A stretch of 64,000 nt of DNA from Unio delphinus (taxonomy: Eukaryota > Mollusca > Bivalvia > Unionida > Unionidae). This document shows, piece by piece, positions 1 through 16,283 of the stretch; the stretch's first letter is position 1, and each line of letters starts with the position of its first letter. Below the pieces are notes generated by a model. It had not been told where the DNA came from and did not search any database. It worked only from the letters and a program-made list of their open reading frames with translations. The translations under genes and the position numbers were made by a program. The DNA is taken from positions 1,607,501 to 1,671,500 of the forward strand of contig JAQISU010000070.1 of assembly GCA_029339505.1 (NCBI GenBank). The letters are read 5' to 3'.

Positions 1-5380
<5,380 letters not shown>

Positions 5381-6547
5381 CAAAAAGCACGTTTAAAACG
5401 TATGGATATTGTTCCTAACTTTTATTCTTCGACGAGGCACTAATTTAAAATAGTATAAAATTGAAAGACGCGAAGCATTCATAAAAATGCAACACCATGG
5501 AAAGATATTTTATTGTTAATATCTTTGATATTAATATCAATATTCGTGAGTATAGTATTGTGTCTGTGATATGTATTTCTCAAACACTTTTTAAACAAAT
5601 TTTGAACTTTATTGACGCGTAATATTATATTATTTGTCTCAGGGACAGAAACTGTTTGAATAATTAAAAAAATCCCTAAAGACTAGATATGTTTTTGCTG
5701 TTTATTGGTTTGTTTTATTCATAAACTGTATGCTAATTACAACAGTGTGTATTGCTTATGTAAATGTTGATAAATCATGCTTAAGAGATTATTTTGTCGT
5801 CGCTAAAAAGGAGCGAGAAATGTAGTAAGCTGCATAAAATTCGAGCGTTTCAAATTTTTCTTAAGAAGTCGTACCTCTTATCATCATGCACACCAACCCT
5901 ACTCCATTTGTATAGCCCTCTCCACAAACCATACTGCTATGCAAATATACCAATTTACCTAATTGTCGCGCAATACATGTGCGTTTCTATAACAAACATT
6001 GTATTATTAGCGGTGTTACGAGTCTGTGCTCTTATAAAAGTAATAAATAAAGAGTAAACAGCAACAATCTTTTTAAAATTCAACAACTAATTTATTTCAC
6101 TAGAATACAAAGTAAAATTGTAATAAAAGAGAACTTACGGTATTATGAATTAAATCCCAAATAGTCATAGACTTACAGACACAAATCCTAGTAGTTTAAA
6201 AGCCTCAATAAAATTTAGGTAGAATTCCAAATTAACTCCAATGTTGAAGATGTTGATGTGGCAATAGGCTATTTTTGAATCACAATTCGAGGCTTGAATT
6301 TGCTATAACTTCCAGTGAATGTCTATATACAAGAATGTTATTTTGTACTTCCCGAGAAAATAATCACTAAAATTCAATAATTTGAAGACTTTGAGTCCAG
6401 CCCCCCAAAAATAAGGACACGATGTATAATACGACTTGATTGTGTTTAAACTTAAAGCACGAATGTAAATCCTCTCAGTTACATGAATATATAGTTCTCT
6501 ACTTGACCTCAGGTCATAATTACTTTTATCGACCAGCAATTTGTTGA
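5381..6547. other. Transporter 3' UTR and AT-rich intergenic DNA
   Basis: No gene is recognised. The first few hundred bases after the transporter stop are probably 3' UTR (AATAAA-like AT-rich words near 6040-6050). Most of this stretch is duplicated at 41,756-42,480. Confidence 0.6.
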
Positions 6548-6785
6548 GGAGTGGCCGAGTGGTCTAAAAAGCTCTTTGTTACGGATCACTGCTACCTCAC
6601 CTCTGCGTGGGTTCGAGTATAAGATTTAGCAAATGTGGGTATGTGAGAAAGGTTGCAGTAACTTTTCGTGGGCTGCTGTTTTTTTTTCCGGGGGTTTCCC
6701 GGGTTCTTCCTCTACCAATAATACTTGCCGCCATGTATAGCCTATATTGTGCTGAAAAATGGCGTTAAACCCTACAACAACAACA
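6548..6785 (+). mobile_element. tRNA-derived SINE (copy 1)
   Basis: The head looks like a Leu/Ser-type tRNA, with an A-box-like TGGCCGAGTGG and a B-box-like GGGTTCGAGT, followed by a tRNA-unrelated body and a terminal ATGGCGTTAAACCC-(AAC)n tail. RNA polymerase III would transcribe it, and a LINE reverse transcriptase would mobilise it. Three related copies occur in this window (30,763-31,017 minus; 32,711-32,934 minus and diverged; 43,929-44,162 plus). Confidence 0.85.
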
Positions 6786-6831
6786 TGACTAGCAATTTGT
6801 ATAACAGACTGCAATAGCAATTTGTATAACA

Positions 6832-6998
6832 GACTAAGTTATCAGATATCTTACTATATCCCGAGCATCTATGTCAGCGGATTGCCGTTAATGTTCTGCG
6901 GTCTTTTGTGTACATTAGAAAATATATGTAGCACCATAATCTGCCTTCTTTTAAGGTTAAGGAATATTAAGAGAAAGGGATTTGAACATGGACCGTAG
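6832..6998 (+). pseudogene. Possible relic last exon of a second MFS transporter (copy A)
   Basis: The open frame encodes SYQISYYIPSIYVSGLPLMF, then a hydrophobic stretch and a basic tail RLRNIKRKGF before TAG at 6996. This resembles the last transmembrane helix and tail of an SLC16-like transporter, but it is not in register with the upstream transporter, which already has its own last exon. A 20-bp stretch just upstream (AGCAATTTGTATAACAGACT) is locally duplicated in this copy. A second copy is at 44,163-44,351. No splice partner was found, so an isolated relic exon is the best guess. Confidence 0.35.
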
Positions 6999-7196
6999 TG
7001 GAATGCAAGCGAGGTAGGATACATTTGTCACGTGACAACGAGATTCTCTGAACAGTTACGTAATTATTTGGTCATAGTTTTATCGCTGTCTATTGATGCA
7101 AAGTGAAATAAATATTTATCGTATTATACTCCAGTGAATCATCAAGACATATTGTCACTCAGAAATCCAGTGTTTCACGGGCTAGCATGAACTAAG

Positions 7197-7307
7197 GGGA
7201 GATAATTCAAGAGTGAAGTGGAAACATTGTATAGTCACGAGTGGCAAAGCCACGACTGACTATAAAACATATTTGCACTTCACGAGTGAAATTTGTCCCT
7301 ATACATA
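7197..7307. mobile_element. Fold-back MITE (copy A)
   Basis: It is an imperfect inverted repeat with arms of about 45 bp around a GTGGCAAAGCCAC centre. The left arm contains GAGTGAAGTGGAAACAT and the right arm ATTTGCACTTCACGAGTGAA. It has no coding capacity. The matching copy in the duplicated block is at 44,413-44,524. Confidence 0.7.
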
Positions 7308-7916
7308 ATCAAAAAGTAGATTTTATTTTAATATAAATATGTAATTCAAAAACATTCCAGATGCGCGCATTTTTGTTTTCAATTCTGTCAGTGTGATAAA
7401 CGACTGCATTACTACCTGTATCAAAAGAAGTCCCGAAATTTGCTACAATTTGAGCTCAGCAAAAATAATGTTTCAGTTTGTCTATTTTGTTAAATTAATA
7501 ACTGTATTTAGACGAAAATGAATAAATGTTTATTTTTGTCAAGGCATTTATTGGGCGGATGCATACAGTCAACTTTGTTGGACCAAGTGTATCTCTAGAG
7601 ACATCATATAACGGCCCAATATACGTTAAGGTCGTGACATTATTAAACAACGTATTTTTATGATTAAAATTTTTTTTAAATATGCTTTTTATTATCAGTC
7701 TTTTTATTTATGAATTCCGAGGTGAATTTGAGTGTGTTGGCAAGCTTGCAGTCTATTTCGGTAACAGACGATGCCTTCAAACTTCTGTTGTAACTTAATT
7801 TTGGTCAGAAATCGATGCAAGTCATTGCTTGATTTCTCCCTCGTTCTCAGACATGATTGTGATTGCTCTGATAGTAAGCAATGTTCTTACTATTTGTAAT
7901 CACAACTTGTTGAAAA
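7308..7916. other. AT-rich intergenic DNA, no gene seen
   Basis: No open frame of interest and no recognisable repeat. The sequence is colinear with 44,525-44,990, with indels. Confidence 0.6.
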
Positions 7917-8160
7917 CAATGTGTACCGTTTATCATTGAGTGTAACAGGTATGCAGTACTGTATGGGTGCCGCAGTGTACCGTTCGTGGTTGAGTGTAAC
8001 AGGTATGGTTTATTGTATCGGTGACGCAGTGTATTATTTGTCGTTGAGTGTACCATGTATGCAGTACTGTATTTGTGACGCACTGTATCGTTTGTCGTGA
8101 GTGTAGTGTACCGGTTCGTTGTTGGCTGTAACCATGTATGCAGTATTTGTAAGGATGACA
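7917..8160 (+). repeat. Tandem repeat, about 65 bp x 4
   Basis: The units begin near GTACCGTTTGTCGTTGAGTG and contain 'acaggtatgcagtactgtat' and 'ggtgacgcagtg'. The duplicate array is at 44,990-45,290. The minus-strand frame (RHKYSTAYMVHSTTN repeats) only reflects the array. Confidence 0.85.
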
Positions 8161-8439
8161 AAGAATATCGAATAGTAACAGGTCATGTACATTTAGTCAC
8201 TGAATATTTGTACGATTGATGTGGAAAACTAATTACAAAATTTGTAATACTTTAAGCCGACCTTTGTTATTGATGACACATTCTCGTTGATTACGTGATT
8301 CTCGTTGATTACGTGAATGTAATCAAGAGGGTCTATAGACTTGACACCTTTTGTAAGATTTATTTATCTTGGTGGGAGCGAGAGAGCGGAGGAAAAGAAG
8401 AAAACATCAGTAGGGCCAAAATATAAAAATACTGGTCTG

Positions 8440-9690
8440 AATAACACATATAAAGATAGCTATAATAACACATATAATTAACATATAAAACACACAATGA
8501 CACATATAATAACACATCAAATAACACATATATAATAATACATATAATGACTCATATAATACACATGTAATGATAGATATAATTACATATATTGATAGAT
8601 ATAATTACATATATTGATAGATATATTTACATATATTGATAGATATAATTACATATATTGATAGATATAATTACATATATTGATATATATAATTACATAT
8701 ATTGATAGATATAATTACATATATTGATAGATATAATTACATATATTGATAGATATAATTACATATATTGATAGATATAATTACATATATTGATATATAT
8801 AATTACATATATTGATAGATATAATTACATATATTGATAGATATAATTACATATATTGATATATATAATTACATATATTGATAGATATAATTACATATAT
8901 TGATAGATATAATTACATATATTGATAGATATAATTACATATATTGATAGATATAATTACATATAATGACACATATACCACCACAGATAATGACAGATAT
9001 AAAGACACAAATATGATGACACATATAATAACACATATAATAGCACATATAATGACAGATATAAAGACACAAATATGATGACACATATAATAACACATAT
9101 AATAACACAGATAGTAACACAAGTAGCATATAATAGCACATATAATGACAGATATAAAGACACAAATATGATGACACATATAATAACACATATAATAGCA
9201 CATATAATGACAGATATAAAGACACAAATATGATGACACATATAATAACATATAATAGCACATATAATGACAGATATAAAGACATAAATATGATGACACA
9301 TATAATAACACATATAATAGCACATATAATGACAGATATAAAGACACAAATATGATGACACATATAATAACATATAATAGCACAGATAGTAACACAAGTA
9401 ACACAAGTAGCATATAATAGCACATATAATGACAGATATAAAGACACAAATATGATGACACATATAATAACACATATAAATAGCACATATAATGACAGAT
9501 ATAAAGACACAAATATGATGACACATATAATAACATATAATAGCACAGATAATAACACATATAAAGACACAAATATGATGACACATATAATAACATATAA
9601 TAGCACAGATAATAACACATATAAAGACACAAATATGATGACACATATAATAATACATATAATAGCACAGATAGTAACACAAGTAGTAAT
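8440..9690. repeat. Long AT-rich satellite (22-bp units, then ACACATATAAT-type units)
   Basis: 8,560-8,960 consists of about 18 units of ATATATTGATAGATATAATT-like sequence. 8,960-9,690 consists of mixed units with 'acacatataataacacatat' and 'gacagatataaagacacaaa' words. Three overlapping long minus-strand frames of Cys/Tyr/Ile-rich sequence are produced by the repeat and are not genes. Confidence 0.9.
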
Positions 9691-9965
9691 AGGGGGCACT
9701 CTAGCGTCAAGGGAAAATCCAGTCAAAAACAGCTTGGGCTAATCTAGCGTCAAGGGGAATTTAACATGGTGGGCCTATCTAGCGTCAAGGGGAATTTAAC
9801 ATGGGAACTATTTGGGCCTATCTAGCGTCAAGGGGAATTGAACATGGTGGGCCTATCTAGCGTAAAGGGGAATTGAACATGGTGGGTCTATCTAGCGTCA
9901 AGGGGAATTGAACATGGGAACTATTTGGGCCTATCTAGCGTCAAGGGATTATTGAACATGGGGAA
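9690..9965 (+). repeat. Tandem repeat with CTAGCGTCAAGGGG core (about 8 units)
   Basis: Units of about 28-50 bp share TCTAGCGTCAAGGGGAATT, followed by AACATGG and, in some units, GAACTATTTGGGCC. Copy B of the duplication does not carry it, so it marks the right edge of the duplicated block. Confidence 0.85.
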
Positions 9966-10840
9966 TATGATTTGTATAGGGGACTGTAGAGCGACAAGGG
10001 GAAAATGGAGGAAAAGAAAGCTAATATCTTTTCGAGGCATGTGATTGGCCTTGAAAACAAACCACACAATCTCCTATCAAAACAGAAGGGAAGGAAATTA
10101 AAATCACACAATCTCCTTTAGGAAGGAAAGGAAAACAAAACAAGGATAATTAAGAACATTATGCATTCTATGTGAAATATGTTCATTGTTTTCATTCATT
10201 CATCAATTTAATAAAAAGGTAGTATGATATTTATTGTCGACTGACTTCTTAACATATCTCAAATTTAAGGGATGTCCTGTGTTTTCAGCACACGATACAA
10301 ACAATGTTGCCAAGTTGTAACAAATCTAAGTCGAAGGGAATAAAAAGCAGAAGCAAAATATGCTTTGTTTTATCGACAGTCTAAGATGTGTGTTTTGATT
10401 TGAAATTCAAAGTTAGCCATAGGCAGGGTCATAAAATGCAATGTTACTCGCGTCAATCATTGTTACATTGTTACAATTCTTCCGAACGTGTGTTTTGGTT
10501 GTGGTATTTTTATTTCAAAGTTACAGTGAAAGATCACTCGCGTCATTTTTGAAATAGTTTTGTATTTGTTCTAAAAAACGGTAGATCTCATGCTTAAAAA
10601 AATTTCCGTGACACATTGCAGTGCCAAAAATAAAGATAAAGCTCGGATAACTGAATTGTACAAGTTTGTCAACCCAATATTTTATTTCATCCAACGATTT
10701 ACTGATTGACTATTTGTAAGGGTGTAGCGTTTGAAAAACAAATTACATGACAAACGAAAATTATGGTGCCTACTGATTAAAATTTTGGAGAGGTATTTTC
10801 AACCGGGAACATCTACCATTAGGATTTCAATCAAACGTAT

Positions 10841-10913
<73 letters not shown>

Positions 10914-12914
10914 GTTATACATACTTTTTAAAAAAATCAGGACACTTACGCTTGTTTTTGTGGTATATTTTCCCTTATAAAAATTCAAAGAAACACACAT
11001 CCCACTTAGAAAATCAATTTCATAGGAAAGGTCCACGATTTTAAAATATCACCAGAGTGAACGGATGACAAATACGACTAAAATGTTCTCACAAAATAGT
11101 ACATCCAAACATGTTTTGGTGTATTTCGCAATAAGACTGACATTTCCACGATGGTGCGATTATTTGTGCATTAGTTTTATTGTTTGGAAAGTGACTAGTG
11201 GACAAGTACAGAAATACACGCCTTATCTTCTCGCTGTGAGCATAACAACTGAAGCCGATTTGAAGCGAAGGCGGTAGAAAATATCGGTTTGCCAATGAAA
11301 TCACTTACAATGAGTGAAGCATTGTTTGGTTCGAAATTCAAGGTAGGCAGTGTAGTGGTCAGGCGCAGAAAAAACACGTCTTATCTTGTCACTACTAATA
11401 ACGAGTGAGGGCATTTTGAAGCTAAGGGGGTAGAAAAAAAAGTGTAGCCAATAAATTGCTTCTAATGACTGGCACATTGTTTTGCCTAGGCTCATGCATT
11501 GATTCAATTGCAGCGCAGGCAGACTGAAGTGTGAACTTACAATCCCTTTGTTGCACATTGTACCATTTCTTCACGACACATCAACTACTTAACTGCAATT
11601 ATTGTTCGAGTTTTAAAACTGACCAAAAAAATACTTTCTCACTTTGACACTTTGACATAAACACATTCGTCTAGGTAGAGAGAAATAATATAGTAGTGAG
11701 TGGTAACTTTGTCAAACTAGTGAATTTGGGGTTTGTATAAAGTAAACAAACTAAAGTACAGTGAACCTCAAGGATGATAACCCAATCTGTCTGTCTATTG
11801 ATGTGAATATTTACATCAAAAACAATATGACCTGCAAAACACAAAGATATACGGCAAGCATGATTATAATGAACACAACAACACCTAACTGTAGTAACAA
11901 AGAGATGTTTTTCTTCACGTTCGCGTAACTTAGAGTTTCAATCCTCTTGCACGACAAACTTGGTATCGTTTTGTGAGCGTGAAATTAAAATACTGAAGAA
12001 ACTTAAGCGCTTTGCCATAGACTATAGTATTGATAATTTCAGCAACAAACTAAACAACATAAATACCGTTACAACAATAGAAAGCCCGAAATCGTCTATT
12101 AAAAAAAAGAAATGCGTTTAAAAAAATAATTAAAGATTAACGATGGCTAAGCAATAAAACCGAATTAAAGAAAGGCAATGACATTGGTATATAGGCCTTT
12201 CACTTTGATATTGTATGCGGATGTAATCTGCCATGTATTAACAATTTGAAAAAAGGTATACGCAAAGAGAAACCTCAATTCAAACTGACTTTTTCAGATT
12301 TGTTCCTCCTGTTTATTTTTTGGGAACACACCTAAACACTATTCAAGGAAAATACACATATCAAAACAAACCATACACACACAGGCAGAAGCCAAAACTC
12401 AAATCTACTAATCACACGATAGAAAGAAGTATGTGTAAGTGTCAAAAGCTAAAGTCATATAACTTTTGTACGGTTTGTAACCTTCCACTTGGGATAATGT
12501 GAAATATCACAAATTATTATCACAAACAGAATTGAAACATAGCAGGCTTGACAGCTGTTGTTTATACAGATTCACTAAACTTCACACCTTGCTTGCGCTG
12601 TCTTATACTTTGGTCTCGGGAAGGATCCTCTTTGTAGGTGTAGCAACTGTGGTAAGAGTAGAAATCGTTGTCGCTGCTGTCAAATAAGAGTAGATTATCT
12701 TACAAAACGGATCTAGTATTTTATATTTTTAAAAAAATCAAATAAAGAAATACAGTTGTTGGTAGACATCGTGGTCAGCAATAAAGTAAAAGTGACAGAG
12801 AGAATGAGACATCGTAGTCGAGAAGCGTACTTCTGGAGTACGTACGTGTCCTAACGTCACAGTACCTTCTCAATCACTCTTGATGCAAAAGCAATGCCAT
12901 CTCCGCGTAAGACC
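9966..12914. other. Host intergenic DNA with a GA microsatellite and a 155-bp tandem duplication
   Basis: No supported gene. A (GA)n tract lies at 10,844-10,910. About 11,198-11,350 is repeated imperfectly at 11,351-11,522 (shared words TTATCTT, GAAGC, GGTAGAAAA, CCAAT, GCATTGTTT, GCAGGCAG-like). Short open frames on both strands there look incidental. Confidence 0.55.
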
Positions 12915-13277
12915 ATGCGGCTACTATCCTACGGATGTCATTCAATCCAAAGTAACCTCCTGGTAATTTCACCGTACCTGTATCGAAATGAAATTGTGAA
13001 AGACGAATATTCGTTCCCTGTGCGCTTGCCTGAATACTTTAACTTTAATAGTTGATTCCAAACTTTCAAAGAAAACTGGCCAACATATCTGCCTGTACCA
13101 ACTCCTGAAGAATTACCCAGAGACGGATTTTTCTACTTGGGCGAAGGGGATAAAGTCAAGTGTTTCAGTTGTGGTGTATCCATTTACGAGTGGGAACAGA
13201 AAGATTCCGCTTACCTAGAACATGCTCGATGGTCTCCGAATTGTCAATACCTACCTTTAGTGGGACCTAGTGATTGA
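12915..13277 (+). pseudogene. BIR (baculovirus IAP repeat) protein, broken by one in-frame stop
   Basis: From ATG 12915 the frame runs 46 codons to TGA at 13053. The same frame then reads through a BIR-type zinc domain to TGA 13275. The domain shows FQTFKENWP, DGFFYLGEGDKVKCFSC, a Trp nine residues on, then EHARWSPNC, giving the C-x2-C...H...C zinc ligands of a BIR fold. The stop falls at the start of the domain, just before the TF..W motif where BIR domains usually have a conserved Arg, and is explicable as a CGA-to-TGA transition. BIR proteins bind caspases or other partners and can block apoptosis. Its place at the head of the element suggests host-derived cargo. The start codon is a guess. 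Confidence 0.7.
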
Positions 13278-13283
13278 AAGTGA

Positions 13284-13670
13284 CAATACAGCTCCCTGTC
13301 GTGTAACAAACCTAGACCAGTATATAAACCCTCTCTAAAACATAATATTCAAGGATTATCACACGAATTGCAAGAGAATATCTACAAAGACGTTTGGCAG
13401 GGCCTTGCTAAAGAAAAATCTCAATGGGTGACTGTAGAACTTTTGTGTCGTGAAATTCACAAGAGGAAAGTGACAAAAATTAACCAACGTGTCAGATTTC
13501 TCTGGATCAAGGGTATCTTTTTCCACTGTTTCAAATTTGGTACGTTTACATCTGAAGATTTTTTGATCCTTCTTTACCGTTACCCTGAATGGCAGTGGGA
13601 CGAAATTACACGTTATATTAATCACTTTCGCTTTTGGAGGAGATTTGATTCTGTGCAGAATATACACTGA
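13284..13670 (+). pseudogene. Unknown ORF, same frame as the BIR gene
   Basis: The frame continues from the BIR region (stops TGA 13275 and TGA 13281) for about 128 codons without another stop to 13670, and has no ATG near its beginning. The product is mixed alpha-helical, with ENIYKDVWQGLAKEKSQW near the middle and aromatic-rich LLYRYPEWQWDEITRYINHF near the end. I do not recognise it. It may be the C-terminal half of the BIR protein cut off by the two stops, or a separate gene that has lost its start. A TATATAAA word at 13,321 lies within it. Confidence 0.4.
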
Positions 13671-13684
13671 TGGTCTTCGACCTA

Positions 13685-13699
13685 AAAAAAAGTATAAAA
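13685..13699 (+). promoter_or_regulatory. A-tract plus TATA box, upstream of the 13,710 gene
   Basis: TAAAAAAAAGTATAAAAG lies 10-25 bases before the ATG at 13710. The same A-tract + TATAAAA arrangement precedes the ATPase (14,465) and the basic protein (15,278), so it is probably this element's promoter type. Confidence 0.6.
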
Positions 13700-13709
13700 G
13701 AGAACGACC

Positions 13710-14099
13710 ATGCCACAACCTTTATCACTTGTGATCAAACAGATTCCGTGGAAGGATATCAATGAGAATATTCACACGGTGAAGGATTACGAATACTTAT
13801 TGCAAGAACTGTGCCCCATGAATTGGGGTCGACGAGTAGTGTGTGTTTTAGTGACTTGCTTTCTGGGATTTAGTTTACCTGTCGATTCCTTGTGGACACT
13901 TTACGAACACTACCTACCAAAAAAGACAGTATGTTGACTCCTTTAAATGTCCACGAGAGACTCATTCTGTTAAAAGCCTTACGCTTTCATCTGGATACGT
14001 CTCGACCTCTACAGGACAGATGTATGTGACTGGAAAAGTTGGGATTTTGAGGCTTGGACAAACGAAGTATCCCATTATGCCCAGACATTGTGTTCGTAA
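13710..14099 (+). pseudogene. Unknown element-1 protein, two frameshifts
   Basis: ATG 13710 follows a TATA box closely. The first frame (MPQPLSLVIKQIPWKDI...) ends at TGA 13935, but plausible coding continues in another frame over 13,934-14,029 (NVHERLILLKALRFHLDTS) and returns to the first frame at about 14,031 (WKSWDFEAWTNEVSHYAQ), ending at TAA 14097. I read this as one gene of about 130 codons hit by two small indels. No domain is recognised. It overlaps the start of the next gene by about 20 bases, as is common in these compact genomes. Confidence 0.45.
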
Positions 14100-14439
14100 A
14101 ATCCATCGTCGAGTGAAAAAAGTCACTTTTAAACCTGTGTTAGTGACAGTACCAGAAGAAGAAAAAGAATCTGTCACCATGGACAATCCCTCTGTTCAAG
14201 ACAGAACTGTCATGGACATTACCCCACAAAGACCCTTTCGAGAGGACACCTATGTGACTGTACCCCATGTAGAGACTATAAGAACATTACACACTACCTC
14301 TAGGACACCTTCGTTACCCAAACGATGTTGTACAGAGATTTGTTTATATACCACTTTGATCGTTACCATGTGCATTTTATTCCTGTATTTATCCATTTGG
14401 CTTTTATGTATTTTTGTCTTTCGTGTTGTTCGAATTTAA
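14077..14439 (+). CDS. Single-pass membrane protein of element 1
   Basis: The chosen start is ATG 14077 (MPRHCVRKIHRRVKK). The frame is open further upstream to ATG 14020, but that part overlaps the previous gene. The N-terminus is strongly basic, the middle is Thr/Val-rich and polar, and the C-terminus holds one hydrophobic helix (TTLIVTMCILFLYLSIWLL) after a Cys pair. It is tail-anchored-like. Function is unknown; small membrane proteins are common in adintovirus-like elements. No stops or shifts are seen inside it. Confidence 0.5.
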   Translation: MPRHCVRKIHRRVKKVTFKPVLVTVPEEEKESVTMDNPSVQDRTVMDITPQRPFREDTYVTVPHVETIRTLHTTSRTPSLPKRCCTEICLYTTLIVTMCILFLYLSIWLLCIFVFRVVRI

Positions 14440-14464
14440 ACATGCATTGAAATAAACGTGTCTT

Positions 14465-14481
14465 GAAAAAAAGTATAAAAA
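14465..14481 (+). promoter_or_regulatory. A-tract plus TATA box of the ATPase gene
   Basis: GAAAAAAAGTATAAAAACC lies about 55 bases before ATG 14532. Confidence 0.6.
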
Positions 14482-14531
14482 CCTCTTGTCTTGTCAGTTT
14501 TTGTGTCAATAGTGTCATACCCTACACTACT

Positions 14532-15215
14532 ATGGCTAACTCTGCTATTTCTACTACTCCTTCCTCCTCGACATTCAAAGTCATTGACGAACACTTAGAT
14601 CATGCTAGTTGGAAAGCCTTGTATCTTCGTCATCATTTTAACATGTTAATTGCTGGACCGAGCGGTTCAGGCAAAACCGAATTTGTCAAACGTTTGATCG
14701 AACATAAACATCATTTGATCGATCGTCCACCTCAACGCATCGTGTGGTGTTACAAAGAGTGGCAATCGGCATACAGCCTTTTGCAAGAAAGTCAAGGTGA
14801 TTCCATTGTGTTTGTAGAAGGTATTCCTAGAGAAGACGAGGGGATCGTGTCTGACCCTAGTCAAACTCATTGGGTCATTTTTGACGACATGTTAGGAGAA
14901 GACGAAGAAGAAATTAAACTGTGGTTTACGCGTAAAGGGCATCATCGTAATGCCAGTGTCATTTACATTACACAAAATATATTTCAACAAAGTAAAGTCC
15001 ATCGTACCATTAGTCTCAATGCTCATTACGTGGTCTTGTTTAAAAGTCCTCGAGATAAATCACAAGTGCAAATCTTAGCCAAACAGTTAGGAACACCTTG
15101 GCTGACTCATGCGTACGATGATGCCACTCAAACGCCACACGCCTATTTACTAGTGGATTTAAAACCCACCACCCCCGATTATTTGCGATTTCGTACCGAT
15201 TTGTTTCACGACTGA
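14532..15215 (+). CDS. A32-type genome-packaging ATPase (FtsK-HerA superfamily)
   Basis: 227 residues. The start is ATG 14532 (MANSAISTTP), about 55 bases after a TATA box; the earlier in-frame codons would put the start inside the promoter. Walker A is AGPSGSGKTE (residues about 41-50). The Walker B region is WVIFDDMLGEDEEE, and YITQNIF follows, where these ATPases have their polar sensor after the third strand. Family members drive DNA into preformed capsids in Polintons, adintoviruses and giant viruses. The frame is intact, unlike most of the element. Element 2 has its own divergent version at 63,429. Confidence 0.9.
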   Translation: MANSAISTTPSSSTFKVIDEHLDHASWKALYLRHHFNMLIAGPSGSGKTEFVKRLIEHKHHLIDRPPQRIVWCYKEWQSAYSLLQESQGDSIVFVEGIPREDEGIVSDPSQTHWVIFDDMLGEDEEEIKLWFTRKGHHRNASVIYITQNIFQQSKVHRTISLNAHYVVLFKSPRDKSQVQILAKQLGTPWLTHAYDDATQTPHAYLLVDLKPTTPDYLRFRTDLFHD

Positions 15216-15277
15216 TGTCAAGACGGAGGACCTGTCTTGTACACGTCCTCGTCGTCGACATAACAATATGAAGCACT

Positions 15278-15295
15278 AAAAAAATCTATAAAAAC
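15278..15295 (+). promoter_or_regulatory. A-tract plus TATA box of the basic-protein gene
   Basis: CTAAAAAAATCTATAAAAAC lies about 40 bases before ATG 15332, matching the two other boxes in this element. Confidence 0.6.
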
Positions 15296-15331
15296 CTTGG
15301 TCACTTTGACCTTGTCTCATACATTGTCAAC

Positions 15332-15950
15332 ATGACGTCCCTTCAGTCTCATCTTCCCATCTAATTGATTCGTGCCTTGTATGGTATCAGTCGCGAAACA
15401 AATCCACAGATACGTGCTCACGTCTTAGAAACCAGTCTCAAAGAAGTCTTACGTTGGTTTACGGTGACTGCACGTCAAATACTGCAAGGCATCATTCACA
15501 TTCCACATCAAACCAAACGCTTTTTTGACAGAAACAAAGTAGCCTTGACGCAACTGGCCGATCCTCGCATCGACACTCAAACCAAAAAGCAAATCATATT
15601 GAAACCTGGAGGTAGTGGTTCTCTAGGAGGTGTCATCATTCGTTTCCTTTTCAAATGGAATCCCACTACTCTCAAAGTTCACCCCAAGAAGAAGAAAGCC
15701 AAACGAACCCCTAAAAAAAAGAACAATGGTGCCAAGACCAAAACACAGAAAAAGAAAAGTCCACAGAAAAAAGCGGTCACCCGCAAAAGAGGTACTTCGG
15801 CCAGGACGCAACCTTACCTTCGTAAACCACGACTTGCAAGAGAAGATCTTACAAGGATGTTTGGCAGGGACCGCGTTTCCAGTAGCCTTAGGTGCTTCCA
15901 CCGTTGCGGGTGATGCCAGCCAAATCCAATTAGACACACGTTCTCCCTAA
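15332..15950 (+). pseudogene. Basic (core-like) protein 1 of element 1, stop plus frameshift
   Basis: ATG 15332 follows the TATA box. An in-frame TAA at 15362 interrupts the tenth-eleventh codon, after which the frame stays open with an alpha-helical section, a Gly-rich KPGGSGSLGG and a very Lys-rich segment (HPKKKKAKRTPKKKN). Near 15,800 coding switches to a second frame, which ends at TAA 15948 (DLQEKILQGCLAGTAFPVAL). The layout resembles the other two basic proteins nearby (helical part, Lys/Arg-rich part, GG motif). A DNA-binding core protein role is inference. Confidence 0.5.
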
Positions 15951-15954
15951 TTTG

Positions 15955-16119
15955 ATGAAACATTGGAAATCTGCCTCTCCCAAAACGTCTCCTACACCGG
16001 TGACACCCTCGTCTACATTAGCGGCAGTAGCAGCTGCTCACAAAGTACCAGCCACCAAAGTCAAAGTCCAAGAAAGATCTGGCATGTTAAAGAGTTTACT
16101 ACATTTGTCCAAACAATAA
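15955..16119 (+). CDS. Small Ala/Thr/Pro-rich ORF (54 aa)
   Basis: ATG 15955 begins four bases after the stop of the preceding gene, and TAA lies at 16117. The product has PKTSPTPVTPSSTLAAVAAA followed by a basic stretch and MLKSLLHLSKQ. It could be a small core or scaffold peptide. Its only support is position and a clean frame. Confidence 0.3.
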   Translation: MKHWKSASPKTSPTPVTPSSTLAAVAAAHKVPATKVKVQERSGMLKSLLHLSKQ

Positions 16120-16283
16120 CTGTCCCGATTGAGTCCGTTACGAACCCCTTCACGACGTGTGTTACCTACCATGAAGTTGATACGACGCAAAGATAATCAG
16201 TGGCGTTGCATTCCAGTATAAAAAATGACTTGAGGACAACAACGGGAATCAGTGTTTTCTGTACCACTGCTGAACACTCAAGG

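Noticed and set aside
6548..6625. tRNA-Leu/Ser gene
   Set aside because: Only the head of a longer SINE; it recurs with the same non-tRNA body and AAC tail at four places, and the acceptor stem does not close.
8560..8960. CRISPR-like array of 22-bp repeats
   Set aside because: There are no unique spacers between the units; this is a simple tandem satellite in eukaryotic DNA.
8913..9726. Three long overlapping minus-strand frames of 240-265 codons, rich in Tyr, Cys, Ile and Leu
   Set aside because: They lie wholly in a short-unit satellite; the repeat lacks stops in several frames, so length is no evidence of coding.
15400..15700. Reading basic protein 1 as starting at TTG 15365
   Set aside because: An ATG at 15332 in the same frame follows a TATA box; a stop between them is better explained as decay than as a non-ATG start.
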